DNA of 64,000 nt from Sphingobacterium composti (GTDB taxonomy: Bacteria; Bacteroidota; Bacteroidia; Sphingobacteriales; Sphingobacteriaceae), in NCBI RefSeq assembly GCF_009829075.1, contig NZ_WUQZ01000004.1, forward strand, positions 106,388 through 170,387. The letters are read 5' to 3'. A program made the position numbers and the translations under genes. This document shows positions 18,271 to 27,533 of the stretch, in pieces (within the stretch, counting starts at the first letter, position 1; each line of letters starts with the position of its first letter). The notes under the pieces are model-generated. The model had not been told where the DNA came from. It saw only the letters and a program-made list of their open reading frames with translations, and ran no database searches.

Positions 18271-20322
18271 CTAATCGTTGTACGTCCAACCAGGATTTTG
18301 AGTTAGTTTTTTGTTTCTCTTCAATTCCGAGTGTTTAATTGGCCAAAACCACATTTTATCTGCAAAGGTGTTTTTCAAAACCCAAGTAGCTACTGGCGTA
18401 TGGAATAAATCTCTATTTCCTGCATTCATCAAAATATTGCAACCATATACAGGCAGAGATTCTTCTACAGCAGCATCCAACCAACGGCGAAGATCATAAT
18501 AGCGTTGCCCTTCAGCCACCAATTCAATGAATCTTTCTCTTTTAAGTGTTTTTCTTAATTCCTCCTTACTAGAATAGATTGCTGTTGAGTAATCTGGCAC
18601 ACCTGCTCTAATGCGTACAGGATGTATTCCTTTTTGCATTTCAGAAACATCTCTTGAGAGAGTATAATTTGTTCCTTTCCAAGAAGCGACAGTATGTGAT
18701 CCACTTAACTCGTTGAGTGCTTCCGCATACATCAATAATATATCTGCATAGCGAATAGCTGGTTCAGTTTTTTGAACTATACGGTCAGCGCTTCCTCCTT
18801 CATAAGTATCACTAGGGTGAACGTATTTTTTTATTCCGAATCCAGTACGTAGCCAATACGCATTGGAGGAGTTAAATCCATTTCCACGTGAATCTTCTCT
18901 ATAATAGAATACTTGTTGGTTGCGGTTGCGTTCTTGTGTTTCATTAAGAAGTGTCCAAAAACTTCCATTAAATGCTACAGACGCATAAAATCGAGGTTCT
19001 CTGTTAGCATATTGTAATGAAACACCTTCTCGTAGAGGACGATATTTTTGTGAAGAGACATCACTAGACGAAACATAGCCAGTCAAACGATTCGATCCAT
19101 CACCTCTACCTATCTCTTTATCCTTACCTGGGACATCAGTTCCATCATTCATATAGTATGCATCCACTAATTTTTGAGTAAGTCCATGCGTGTTCCAACC
19201 GGTAGCAGACCTTGGTAGGGAATGCGCTACCATAGCTCTTATATCTTCACCACCTTGGTTATTTCCCCTCGTAAAAATCAGTTCTGGATTACCTGATGCG
19301 ACAAGTGTACCGTCAAATACTTGCGCATAAGATTTTGCAGGGTCAATATTTGCCCATCCCAAGGGCCAATCTTTATTAGCAAAATTTCCATCATCTGGTG
19401 GAATAACAGTAGCATCTGAACCTGTTGTCTGAACAGGAACAGTGTATAGACTATAAATACCAAGTTCCATTACATCGCGTGCTGCGGCAGCAGCTTTAGC
19501 CCATTTCGCTTCTTGGTAATCTATTGATAATAATCTTTTTCCTGTATGGTCTACAAGTTTTGCTGCGAACTCGGAATTATTACCATTTGCCATTGGACTA
19601 GCAGCATACAATAGCGCTTTTGCTCTTGTTGCTAATGCTGCACCTACGGTAGGACGAGCAGAGGCATCTTGCCCTCTGCCTACACCTAATTTTTCCATTT
19701 CTTTAGCCGCTTGTAGCATTTCATTACTAATGTACTCTGCACATTCTTCGTATGTGCTCCTCGGAGTAGCTAAGTCGTCATAGCTGTCTGTATAATCTAG
19801 CCCCTCATCAGGGAGTAGGGGTATAGGACCGTATTTGCGCAACAACAACCAGTACAAGTAGGCACGTGCAAAACGTGCTTGACCACGGTAATCTTCTATT
19901 TCATCCGCAGACATTTCTTTATTTAAATGTATTTTATGAATAAAGGTTGTTGCATTGCGAATTCCGCGGTAGGATTGGGTCCAAGAACCTTGTTTGTCAT
20001 TTTCAGAATACAAACCCATCTTGAACATATTGTATGAGAGTTCATTCTTAGATGGATCATAATCTCTATCCCGATCACCATAATACATGTCATCCGAAAA
20101 GTTATGTGGAGTCAAGCCTTTACTTGCTACATCAGCATTAATTCCCTTAAATTCTTCGAATACGTGCGCGAGCCATTGTTCCGCATAATTTTTACTTTCG
20201 AATACTTTTTCTTCTGTCATTCTATCCTTAAATAAGGATTCGGATTCTAAATACCCCTTTTGACAAGAACTAATACCAGCTAAAGCAACCAGTATTGGTA
20301 GATAATATATGTATTTACGCAT
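18271..20322 (-). CDS. SusD/RagB-family outer-membrane glycan-binding lipoprotein
   Basis: The surface lid protein of a SusCD importer. Signal peptide MRKYIYYLPILVALAGISSC gives a lipobox cysteine at residue 20. TPR-like helices and the C-terminal RagB/SusD domain are recognisable: IRNATTFIHKIH, EDYRGQARFARAYLYWLLLRKYGPIPLLPD, RYADILLMYAEALNEL, and RKTLKRERFIELVAEGQRYYDLRRW. About 683 residues, a little longer than average. The start at 20320-20322 lies 11 nt downstream of the susC stop, so they are coupled. The ligand is presumably an alpha-mannan fragment, inferred from the neighbouring GH76. Confidence 0.93.
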   Translation of the reverse strand: MRKYIYYLPILVALAGISSCQKGYLESESLFKDRMTEEKVFESKNYAEQWLAHVFEEFKGINADVASKGLTPHNFSDDMYYGDRDRDYDPSKNELSYNMFKMGLYSENDKQGSWTQSYRGIRNATTFIHKIHLNKEMSADEIEDYRGQARFARAYLYWLLLRKYGPIPLLPDEGLDYTDSYDDLATPRSTYEECAEYISNEMLQAAKEMEKLGVGRGQDASARPTVGAALATRAKALLYAASPMANGNNSEFAAKLVDHTGKRLLSIDYQEAKWAKAAAAARDVMELGIYSLYTVPVQTTGSDATVIPPDDGNFANKDWPLGWANIDPAKSYAQVFDGTLVASGNPELIFTRGNNQGGEDIRAMVAHSLPRSATGWNTHGLTQKLVDAYYMNDGTDVPGKDKEIGRGDGSNRLTGYVSSSDVSSQKYRPLREGVSLQYANREPRFYASVAFNGSFWTLLNETQERNRNQQVFYYREDSRGNGFNSSNAYWLRTGFGIKKYVHPSDTYEGGSADRIVQKTEPAIRYADILLMYAEALNELSGSHTVASWKGTNYTLSRDVSEMQKGIHPVRIRAGVPDYSTAIYSSKEELRKTLKRERFIELVAEGQRYYDLRRWLDAAVEESLPVYGCNILMNAGNRDLFHTPVATWVLKNTFADKMWFWPIKHSELKRNKKLTQNPGWTYND

Positions 20323-20332
20323 TTTTTTTCTT

Positions 20333-23300
20333 TTAGAGGTTAACATTTATACCAAAAGTTACTGATTTAGGAAGAGGGTAATCTTCACCTCTTGGTGTTG
20401 CTAATTCTGGATCCCAAAGTTTAAATTTAGACCAAGTCATCAGGTTGTGACCCGCAAGGAATAACCTAATATTGTTAGTCCTAATTCTACTTGTAAAATT
20501 CTTCGGAAGTGAATAACCAATATCAATATTCTTAAGCCTAATATACTGACCGTTTCTTAACCAAAATGTGGACTCTCTAAAATTGTTTGGAAACGCTCCA
20601 AAACTTAAGCGTGGATAGGAGGCATTGGGATCTTCCGTAGAAGGATCTCCTGAAATATCAGCAGAAATCCATCGATTATCACCCATTATACCTTTCATCA
20701 CTTGTCCCCATTCACCCTCACTAAATGCATAGACTGTTTTGCCATATGTAGAGAAAGTTGATTTTCCAGCACCTTGAATATGTAAATTAATATCTATTGA
20801 TTTCCATTGAAAAGACGATCCCATTCCATAGATTAAATTAGGTCTTCTAGTCGCTCCGATCGCAACAACATCCCCATTATCAATAATACCATCTCCATTG
20901 ACATCTTTGTATTTAATGTCACCTGGTTGATACACTCCAAAAGTTTGTGTTGGACTATTTCTTATATCATCATAGTCTTTGAATAAACCTAAAGCGATTA
21001 ATCCTTTCGCTTGGTCTACACGAAATCCTTCTGAATTCTGATAAGGATAGACATTGTTTTCTTCGTCTCTTTCTAAGATTTTGTTTTTGCTGTAGGTGAT
21101 ATTCCCTCTAGCTGTCACATTTACTTCGCCAATTCTTTGTTTATAACTAAATCTTCCTTCAAAACCTTTTGAACTAACAGCCCCCACGTTAGCTCTTGGA
21201 ATACTTTCTAAACCAACGATTTCTGGCAAGAAATTTCTTGGCATATAGATGTCTGTTCGTTCTTCATCGAATAGTTCAATAGAACTTTCAAACTTGTTGT
21301 TAAATAAATTTATATCGAATCCAAGATTTTTCTTTAATGAAACTTCCCATGAGACATATGGAGATGCTACTTGCGAAAACCTCAATCCTCCGTAGCCGCG
21401 ATCCGAGCCGAAATCTGCCCATTGATAGCCTCCAGCAGATCCAATTGTATATAAGTAAGGGAAACGCTCACCATACATTAACTGGTCATTACCTGTCTTG
21501 CCGTATGAAAATCTTACCTTAAGTAGGTTCATCCAATCAGCGTTTTCTTTAAATATTTTTTCTTCCGAAATATTCCATGCAAATGATACAGCCGGGAAGA
21601 AACCATATTGATTACCACTTGCAAAGTTTTCAGATCCTGTGTATCCAAAATTGAAGTCAGTAAAATATCGGTTATTAAAATTATATGTTAATCGTCCAGC
21701 AATAGCCTCGTTTTTACGTGCAATACCATTTTTAATTTCCGTTCCTAGATTTACGGTTTGCACCAATGCATCACGAGTAAATCTAGCAACCGCGCCAATA
21801 TTATGTCCGTTGAATCCGCGGTCGTAGTTTAGCATGAAATCCAAAAACTCTCTTCTATTGCCACCAGCAGTACTTTCTTGGTACATCTCTCTAGGATCAG
21901 AGACTTTATAAAATATTATTTCCCCATTATTGACATTACGTGCTCTGTCTGCTCGCCATTGCTCAGGCCATTTTAGCCTTCTGATATTATTGTGGTTATT
22001 AGTGTCATAGCCGAATATTCCACGTCCACGAAGTCCCTTGGTTATAAAATCTAAATTTTGTTCAGCGGTGATGTTGATTTGAATATTATTATTCCAGTTT
22101 TCATTATATCCAGTTTGTGTAGCCATCACCCATGGGTTAGTTCTGTTGCCTTCGCCTACCGCAGGTACACGACCGTTTGAGTATTCAATAGGCATACTAA
22201 TAGGCGAATAGCCAAATAATGCTCCCCAAAAATCTAGATCTCCAATACCGGGACTATTGCGTAGGCCTAATGATCCAGCTACTCCAACTTTTAGTATTGT
22301 AGTTTTTGTGATGTTCATATCTGTATTTAGTCGATAGTTCCATCGCTTGTAGTTAGCATTAGTATTGTAGTCCTTTTTCAGGTTTTCATCGATTTTATAC
22401 ATACCACCTTCTTCTACGTAACTGCCCGATACGAAATATCTTGCTGTGGCACCTCCTCCGCTCATGTTCAGATTTGCGCGGTAAGTCATTGCCCCATCAT
22501 TCAACAGTTTTTCCTGCCAGTCTACATTTGGGTAAAGGTCTGGATCCAAACCCAATCGCAAAATCTCTAATTCTTCAGGTTGATATACGGGTTGGTTGTT
22601 ACGTGTAATTCGTGCTTCATTCAAGAGGTTAGCATAGGTAAAACCATCCTCAAATTCGGGTGTAATTGTTCTGGTGTTATAAATGGTTTCGCTTTTAACA
22701 TTGATGTTAATTTTACCTTCTTTACCACGTTTTGTAGTGATTAGAATTACACCATTAGCACCTTTGGACCCATATATAGCAGTTACAGCAGCATCTTTGA
22801 GTACCGATATGGATTCAATATCTTCAATGTTGATATCATTGATATTGCGTTCAATATTGTCTACCAATACTAGAGCGGATGAACCTCCACCAAAAGTCGA
22901 AATACCACGAATCCAGAATTCGGATATATTTCGTCCTGGTTGACCTGACTGCATCATTGCCATTACTCCAGCTACATTACCTGCTAAAGCGTTGGAGAGG
23001 CTAGAGGTCGGATTGGACTTCAAATCATCCACATTTACCGTTGTTACTGCCCCAGTCAATGTTAATTTTGTTTGATTACCCATGCCCGTCACAACTACTT
23101 CTTCCAATACATTGGATTCATCTTCCAATAATGTGATGTTAATTTTTATATCTTCTTTGATCAATATTTCTTGTGTTTGAAAACCAATAGATCTAAAAAC
23201 AAGTTTTTTGTAGCGTTCAGCTTTAATTTTATATTGACCTTTATTGTCCGTGATTGTACCTAACCCAGGTGCGTCTGATACATGGACAGTAATTCCTGGT

Positions 23301-23413
23301 AAGGGATTTTTTTGAGCATCTACTACAATACCAGTTACTTCAACTATTTCCTGTGCTAGCGAGTGACTTATGACGCTAAGAAGTAATATACAGGTTAGTA
23401 AGAATTTATTCAT
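20333..23413 (-). CDS. SusC/RagA-family TonB-dependent glycan importer
   Basis: A 1026-residue outer-membrane transporter. After the signal peptide (MNKFLLTCILLLSVISHSLAQ) comes a carboxypeptidase-regulatory-like domain (VTGIVVDAQKNPLPGITV, residues about 25-100). The TonB-box-like LEEVVVTGMG is followed by the plug (WIRGISTFGGG...ALVLVDNIERN, ISVLKDAAVTAIYGSKGANGVILITTKRGK) and a 22-strand-type barrel ending in YPLPKSVTFGINVNL. It pairs with the downstream SusD gene, and together they import oligosaccharides in a TonB-dependent way. The first gene of the operon (IPT/TIG-NHL protein) ends 60 nt upstream. Confidence 0.95.
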   Translation of the reverse strand: MNKFLLTCILLLSVISHSLAQEIVEVTGIVVDAQKNPLPGITVHVSDAPGLGTITDNKGQYKIKAERYKKLVFRSIGFQTQEILIKEDIKINITLLEDESNVLEEVVVTGMGNQTKLTLTGAVTTVNVDDLKSNPTSSLSNALAGNVAGVMAMMQSGQPGRNISEFWIRGISTFGGGSSALVLVDNIERNINDINIEDIESISVLKDAAVTAIYGSKGANGVILITTKRGKEGKININVKSETIYNTRTITPEFEDGFTYANLLNEARITRNNQPVYQPEELEILRLGLDPDLYPNVDWQEKLLNDGAMTYRANLNMSGGGATARYFVSGSYVEEGGMYKIDENLKKDYNTNANYKRWNYRLNTDMNITKTTILKVGVAGSLGLRNSPGIGDLDFWGALFGYSPISMPIEYSNGRVPAVGEGNRTNPWVMATQTGYNENWNNNIQINITAEQNLDFITKGLRGRGIFGYDTNNHNNIRRLKWPEQWRADRARNVNNGEIIFYKVSDPREMYQESTAGGNRREFLDFMLNYDRGFNGHNIGAVARFTRDALVQTVNLGTEIKNGIARKNEAIAGRLTYNFNNRYFTDFNFGYTGSENFASGNQYGFFPAVSFAWNISEEKIFKENADWMNLLKVRFSYGKTGNDQLMYGERFPYLYTIGSAGGYQWADFGSDRGYGGLRFSQVASPYVSWEVSLKKNLGFDINLFNNKFESSIELFDEERTDIYMPRNFLPEIVGLESIPRANVGAVSSKGFEGRFSYKQRIGEVNVTARGNITYSKNKILERDEENNVYPYQNSEGFRVDQAKGLIALGLFKDYDDIRNSPTQTFGVYQPGDIKYKDVNGDGIIDNGDVVAIGATRRPNLIYGMGSSFQWKSIDINLHIQGAGKSTFSTYGKTVYAFSEGEWGQVMKGIMGDNRWISADISGDPSTEDPNASYPRLSFGAFPNNFRESTFWLRNGQYIRLKNIDIGYSLPKNFTSRIRTNNIRLFLAGHNLMTWSKFKLWDPELATPRGEDYPLPKSVTFGINVNL

Positions 23414-23473
23414 AATTCCATTCTGTTACTAAGGTTGTGATTTTGTTGATTATTATGTTAATATTTGGTTAGT

Positions 23474-24925
23474 CTAATTATCACCTTCCAAAGCAATTTT
23501 TCTAAATCTTCTATTGGCACGATCACCTATATAGAAAGCTTTCTCTGTCTCACTATACGCTATTCCTGTAGGTCTGTCGAAGCGAGCTTCTAATCTTAAG
23601 TCTCCGTCTACATATCCCCATGGATTAGCATTCAAACTAGAACTTCCACGGCCAGCAAAGGTAGATACAATACCGTCTGGTGTTAGCTTTCGAACAGCGT
23701 GATTCATCTGGTCTGTGAAATAGAAATCGTATTCATCGGATTTGCCAGCAGCAGCGTATTCTTCATTTTTTACGAATACACCTTGATACGGTTGATTTAG
23801 CCTTACGCTAGCGCCAATTCCGTCCGTATATCCTGCGCTTCGCAGTTGACCACAGACCAAGTAAGGTTGATTAAATTGTTTCTTTTCCCAGTTGTAATCA
23901 ATACGTAATATATAATGTTGGTTTATGACTACTATATAAGCATAGTTGCCTGTAGGGTGTATAAAGATTTTGTATTCCCATTGTGGATCGTGTACAAAGA
24001 ATAAGGTTTCGAAATCTTTTTGTCCCAATCCTTGTGAGAAATATTTTTCCATATCAAACCTGAAAAATTGCCCTTTCTCGTAGCTATTAAAATACATTTC
24101 TCCATTGACAGGATGTACAGTAGCACCATTACATTGGCGATAGCGTGTTAATATTTCCGTATCTAAGAAGTTTCTAGCACGAGAGAGTAGCGTAGTTGCT
24201 CCATCATTTTCACCTCCGCGGTCTTCTGAAATAATAATATGATCCCCATCTTTTGTGAAGTCTACACTACGAGGTCTGTTAAAATTGGATCTAATTTTAG
24301 TAACTACACTATCCTCAAAATTGAGTAAGTATAATCCATTATTATTGTCAAATGTCACATACAAATGTTTTGGATTTTTTGGGTCAAATTTCATGTGCGA
24401 AGGTTCCCAAAATCCACTGGCCATTTTGTTTTGATCCGGATCTTTGAATTTGCCATCTCTCCATGGTTCATCTCCTCTTTCATTTCTATATCCGATGACA
24501 GTTGAAACAATCATTTTGCGCTGATAGACGAATTTTTCATTTGCCTTACCAACAATTGGCAATCGCTCATCTCCAACACGAACTTCAATATCTCCTGCAT
24601 AGGCTTGAGTAGGGACTAAGCAATAGATAGATTCTCCTTGAGCGCTGATAACAATAGCCTTTTGACCACCGATGACTACATCAATGATGGAAGGATCGTT
24701 TCCGAAATTTTTTCCATAGATTACTAATCGTTGCCCGGCACCGCCAGTTTTGGGTTGAAAATCTGAAACAACAACGGGTTGATTGGGGTTAAAAGGTAAA
24801 GCGGAGTCTGCTGTTTTTTCTTCCGTTTTACATGACCATAATCCTACAAATAATACTGGAATTATCCAGAGAAAATTGTTGAGATAATGGGTTAAGCTTA
24901 AGGTAGGTGTGTTTCTCATAAGCAT
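23474..24925 (-). CDS. Lipoprotein with IPT/TIG domain and NHL-type beta-propeller
   Basis: The first gene of the leftward PUL operon. The signal (LWIIPVLFVGLWSC) gives a lipidated N-terminus. An IPT/TIG immunoglobulin-like domain follows (ISDFQPKTGGAGQRLVIYGKNFG-like segment at about residues 53-75). The rest is an NHL-like beta-propeller with blades such as PKHLYVTFDNNNGLYLLN, YAYIVVINQHYILRIDY, DFYFTDQMNHAVRKLTPDGIVSTFAG and RPTGIAYSETEKAFYIGD. Proteins of this architecture are common in PULs of Bacteroidota, often next to susCD, and may bind or present glycan on the surface. No enzymatic residues are recognisable. Either of two close ATGs (24925 or 24919) could be used. Confidence 0.75.
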   Translation of the reverse strand: MLMRNTPTLSLTHYLNNFLWIIPVLFVGLWSCKTEEKTADSALPFNPNQPVVVSDFQPKTGGAGQRLVIYGKNFGNDPSIIDVVIGGQKAIVISAQGESIYCLVPTQAYAGDIEVRVGDERLPIVGKANEKFVYQRKMIVSTVIGYRNERGDEPWRDGKFKDPDQNKMASGFWEPSHMKFDPKNPKHLYVTFDNNNGLYLLNFEDSVVTKIRSNFNRPRSVDFTKDGDHIIISEDRGGENDGATTLLSRARNFLDTEILTRYRQCNGATVHPVNGEMYFNSYEKGQFFRFDMEKYFSQGLGQKDFETLFFVHDPQWEYKIFIHPTGNYAYIVVINQHYILRIDYNWEKKQFNQPYLVCGQLRSAGYTDGIGASVRLNQPYQGVFVKNEEYAAAGKSDEYDFYFTDQMNHAVRKLTPDGIVSTFAGRGSSSLNANPWGYVDGDLRLEARFDRPTGIAYSETEKAFYIGDRANRRFRKIALEGDN

Positions 24926-25115
24926 TATAATTGGCTAAAATTTTTACACTTGATATAAGTCGTAAATATTTGTCTTAAAGACATTTGTTAAATCGTTTTA
25001 GTTAAAATGATTTACTACTAATCGATCTCTGCTATAATTTTTCTTAGAAAAATTGGAACAGAATTTTAAGACAATATTAAACTAATATGAATGCGAATAT
25101 TATAATTGATTAAGT

Positions 25116-25123
25116 CAAAGTTA
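25116..25123 (-). promoter_or_regulatory. Candidate -7 box for leftward PUL operon
   Basis: On the minus strand these bases read TAACTTTG, an exact match to the Bacteroidota TAnnTTTG box. The leader to the first gene would be about 185 nt, unusually long. The direct repeats lie 24 bp upstream of the box. Confidence 0.45.
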
Positions 25124-25147
25124 GGCTATAATGAAAATGTTGGGCTG

Positions 25148-25182
25148 TCAATTTTTCTCATTAAGTATTCAATTTGTCTCAT
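25148..25182. promoter_or_regulatory. Direct repeat, candidate binding site of the PUL response regulator
   Basis: TCAATTTTTCTCAT at 25148-25161 and TCAATTTGTCTCAT at 25169-25182 differ at one base and start 21 bp apart, two helical turns. AraC-type response regulators of hybrid two-component systems bind direct repeats with this geometry. The site lies nearly midway between the two candidate -7 boxes (24 bp from the left one, 27 bp from the right one). Confidence 0.6.
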
Positions 25183-25209
25183 ATATTTTATAATAGCTTT
25201 ATTAATTAA

Positions 25210-25217
25210 TATCTTTC
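25210..25217 (+). promoter_or_regulatory. Candidate -7 box for GH76 gene
   Basis: TATCTTTC differs from TAnnTTTG only at the last base and lies 27 bp downstream of the direct repeat. It would give a leader of roughly 66 nt before the GH76 start at 25290. Confidence 0.35.
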
Positions 25218-25289
25218 AAACAGCCGTATATTACTAACAGAATAAAGCAACATATACCTAATAAACTTAAGTACTAATTATAAACTGAG

Positions 25290-26726
25290 ATGAGAAAAAT
25301 TCATATGCGTTGTTTGTCATATACTTGTTATATGGTGGGAATTCTATTTAGTGTATTGTTCACACGTTTGGAAGCACATTCTATTTCTACTAATTCAAAA
25401 CAACCAAAAAGCGATGATTTAAAAAGGAGTATGGACTTGATTGAGAATGCCATGCTGTATTATTTTACTCCCGATTACTCTACTATGTACCGTTTCTATA
25501 ATCCTTTTACTAAGGAACGTAAGGATGAAAAGGCGAGTGTATGGATGTATACAGCAGCGATAGAGGCTGCTAACTCTGTTCTTAAATCTTTGAAACATGC
25601 CAAAATGAAAGATCAACAAGCTATCTCAAAGTATGAAGGTTTATTGGAAAAACTCTATGATAATGCAGATTATTACTTGGGGACGTTTGAGCTTACCTCA
25701 TTCACGCAGACGAATACCTGGAGTGTGTATGCTGTGGATAGAGTTAATGAAAAGGGGAAGGCTAGGGTTACAGGAATTTATAATGTTTATGACGATCAAA
25801 TGTGGTTAGTTCGTGAATTGCTAGATTCTTATCATTTAACTCAAAATGATAAATACTTGGAAAAGGCAGAATATTTGACTGCTTATGTTTTAGATGGCTG
25901 GGATGCGACTCGTGATTCTAATGGGAAAGAGCATGGTGGTATTCCTTGGGGCCCTGGATATGTAACTAAACATGCCTGCAGTAATGGACCTATGGTAAGT
26001 CCTTTGGTATGGTTACATGAAATTTATAAAACTAAAAAAGACAAAATCACATACCGTTACATAGATCCAAAGGATCAGAAAACACGAAAAACTAAATCAG
26101 TAACCAAAAAGGAATATTATTTGGATTTCGCCAAGAAAATCTATGATTGGCAAAAGCGTAATCTGTTAAATACAAAAGGTGTTTACGATGATATGATGGG
26201 CGATTGTAGTCCAGATTGTTCAATTGTTTATGAGGAAGTAAATGGAGTAAAATATAGAGCCCACACTATATTACAAAAACCTACTGGTCGTGCATATACT
26301 TATAATGCAGGAACTATGTTGTCAGGCGCTGCAGATTTGTATCGTGTCACCAAGCATAAAGTTTATATAGATGATGCTAAGAATTTAGCAAAAGCTAGCT
26401 TCTCCTATTTTGCAAAGCCTAATGCACAGGTACAGCATTATGCATCATTTCCATTTGATGGCTTTAGCAATTGGTTTAATACAGTGCTTTTGAGAGGTTA
26501 TTTGGATTTTGCTCGTGTAGATCAGTCTGCTCTAGACTATATCCAACCATTTAAAAAGAACCTTGAATACGCTCATTCAAATTTCTCATACGAGGGTATA
26601 ATACCTTCAGATCTATTGGGGGGTTGGAATAAAGATCACTCAAAAAATAGTACGGAAGGAATGTTTATGTTCGCGTTTGCGACACAATGGGCATTGTGTG
26701 ATCATCTGACACACCTTAAGAACTAA
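25290..26726 (+). CDS. Glycoside hydrolase family 76 endo-alpha-1,6-mannanase
   Basis: An endo-acting enzyme expected to cut the alpha-1,6-mannose backbone of fungal-type mannan. The GH76 catalytic pair of aspartates is visible in NVYDDQMWLVREL (Asp168 and Asp169). HGGIPWGPGYVTKHACSNGPMV, TYNAGTMLSGAADLYRVT and FSYEGIIPSDLLGGWN are further family blocks. The N-terminus (MRCLSYTCYMVGILFSVLFTRLEAHS) is an export signal without a clear lipobox, so location may be periplasmic or outer-membrane-associated. The alternative start at the internal Met (MRCLS) gives a neater signal. It diverges from the susCD operon across a shared control region and ends at a hairpin shared with the response-regulator gene. 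Confidence 0.9.
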   Translation: MRKIHMRCLSYTCYMVGILFSVLFTRLEAHSISTNSKQPKSDDLKRSMDLIENAMLYYFTPDYSTMYRFYNPFTKERKDEKASVWMYTAAIEAANSVLKSLKHAKMKDQQAISKYEGLLEKLYDNADYYLGTFELTSFTQTNTWSVYAVDRVNEKGKARVTGIYNVYDDQMWLVRELLDSYHLTQNDKYLEKAEYLTAYVLDGWDATRDSNGKEHGGIPWGPGYVTKHACSNGPMVSPLVWLHEIYKTKKDKITYRYIDPKDQKTRKTKSVTKKEYYLDFAKKIYDWQKRNLLNTKGVYDDMMGDCSPDCSIVYEEVNGVKYRAHTILQKPTGRAYTYNAGTMLSGAADLYRVTKHKVYIDDAKNLAKASFSYFAKPNAQVQHYASFPFDGFSNWFNTVLLRGYLDFARVDQSALDYIQPFKKNLEYAHSNFSYEGIIPSDLLGGWNKDHSKNSTEGMFMFAFATQWALCDHLTHLKN

Positions 26727-26730
26727 ATTT

Positions 26731-26764
26731 ACAAGGACATATCAATTGTTTGTTATGTCCTTGT
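26731..26764. terminator. Terminator between GH76 and response regulator
   Basis: A perfect 11-bp stem (26731-26741 and 26754-26764) with a 12-nt loop. It starts just after the GH76 stop codon; the stop of the convergent response-regulator gene (26742-26744) lies in its loop. Confidence 0.65.
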
Positions 26765-27533
26765 TATTTTGCTTGTGCTGAAATTCGCTAGGACTTATGC
26801 CAAATTGTTTTTGAAAATTTCTTGAGAAATGTTGAGCTGAGCTATAGCCTAACAAATTCGAAATTTCATAAATTTTGAGATTGCCCTGTGACAGCAATTC
26901 CGCTGATCTACGTAATCTGGTCAAATTGATAAGTTCATTTGGAGACAAACTTGAAACCATATTGATTTTACGGTATAATGTAGGACGGCTCATACATAGA
27001 ATATCAGCCATTTTATCTACATTAAACTGTGGATTATCGATGTTTTCAATAATAATCTCTTCTATTTTGATCAGAAACTCTTTGTCGCTTTGATTTTGCC
27101 CAATCTGTTGTATCTGCGAAGTAGGATTTTTAAAAAAGAATTCTCTTACACGTGTGCGGTTATTAAGCAAACTTGCTATTTGCGCCCTTAAGAAGGCTAA
27201 GGAAAAAGGTTTTTCTATGTAGGCATCTGCACCATACTCTAAGCCTTTTATTTTGGATTCAATGGTGTTTTTGGCCGTCAATAGAATGATTGGTATATGT
27301 GCTAGATTCATATTCGCCTTTACCTTTTCGCAAAATTCAAAACCATCCATATCCGGCATCATAACATCGCTTACTATCAGATCAAAATTTTCATGCTCAA
27401 ACAACGCGTAAGCCTCTATACCATTGGTAGCTTTCGTGATATGATAATTCTCCATCAAGTCATCCGCAATAAATTCGAGTAGTTCTGCGTGATCATCTAT
27501 GAGTAATAAGTTCGCTTTAGCATTCATATACAT
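26742..27533 (-). CDS. Response regulator with AraC-type DNA-binding domain
   Basis: 263 residues. The receiver domain holds the acidic pair LLLIDDHAE (residues 10-17), phospho-acceptor Asp56 in LIVSDVMMPDMDG, and Lys108 in YIEKPFS. The C-terminal half is an AraC helix-turn-helix (NVDKMADILCMSRPTLYRKINMVS, then SNLLGYSSAQHFSRNFQKQFGISPSEFQ). Domain order and sequence match the C-terminal third of the one-piece hybrid two-component systems of Bacteroidota PULs. Here it is a separate ORF whose start overlaps the kinase stop by 17 nt in another frame. It probably activates the divergent susCD/GH76 promoters through the repeat at 25148-25182. A second ATG at 27527 could also be the start. Confidence 0.9.
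   Translation of the reverse strand: MYMNAKANLLLIDDHAELLEFIADDLMENYHITKATNGIEAYALFEHENFDLIVSDVMMPDMDGFEFCEKVKANMNLAHIPIILLTAKNTIESKIKGLEYGADAYIEKPFSLAFLRAQIASLLNNRTRVREFFFKNPTSQIQQIGQNQSDKEFLIKIEEIIIENIDNPQFNVDKMADILCMSRPTLYRKINMVSSLSPNELINLTRLRRSAELLSQGNLKIYEISNLLGYSSAQHFSRNFQKQFGISPSEFQHKQNNKDITNN

Larger units (their letters stand above)
24926..25289. promoter_or_regulatory. Divergent PUL regulatory region (365 bp, no gene)
   Basis: This AT-rich gap separates the leftward PUL operon from the rightward GH76 gene. It contains a 14-bp direct repeat with 21-bp periodicity and a TAnnTTTG-type -7 box on each side (annotated separately). A 13-bp palindrome TGTCTTAAAGACA lies at 24971-24983. I see no plausible small coding sequence. 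Confidence 0.6.

Noticed and set aside
25043..25079. A weaker copy of the PUL direct repeat on the minus strand (CCAATTTTTCTAAG and TAATATTGTCTTAA).
   Set aside because: Matches are 11 of 14 and 9 of 14 with 23-bp spacing; in such AT-rich DNA this can be chance.
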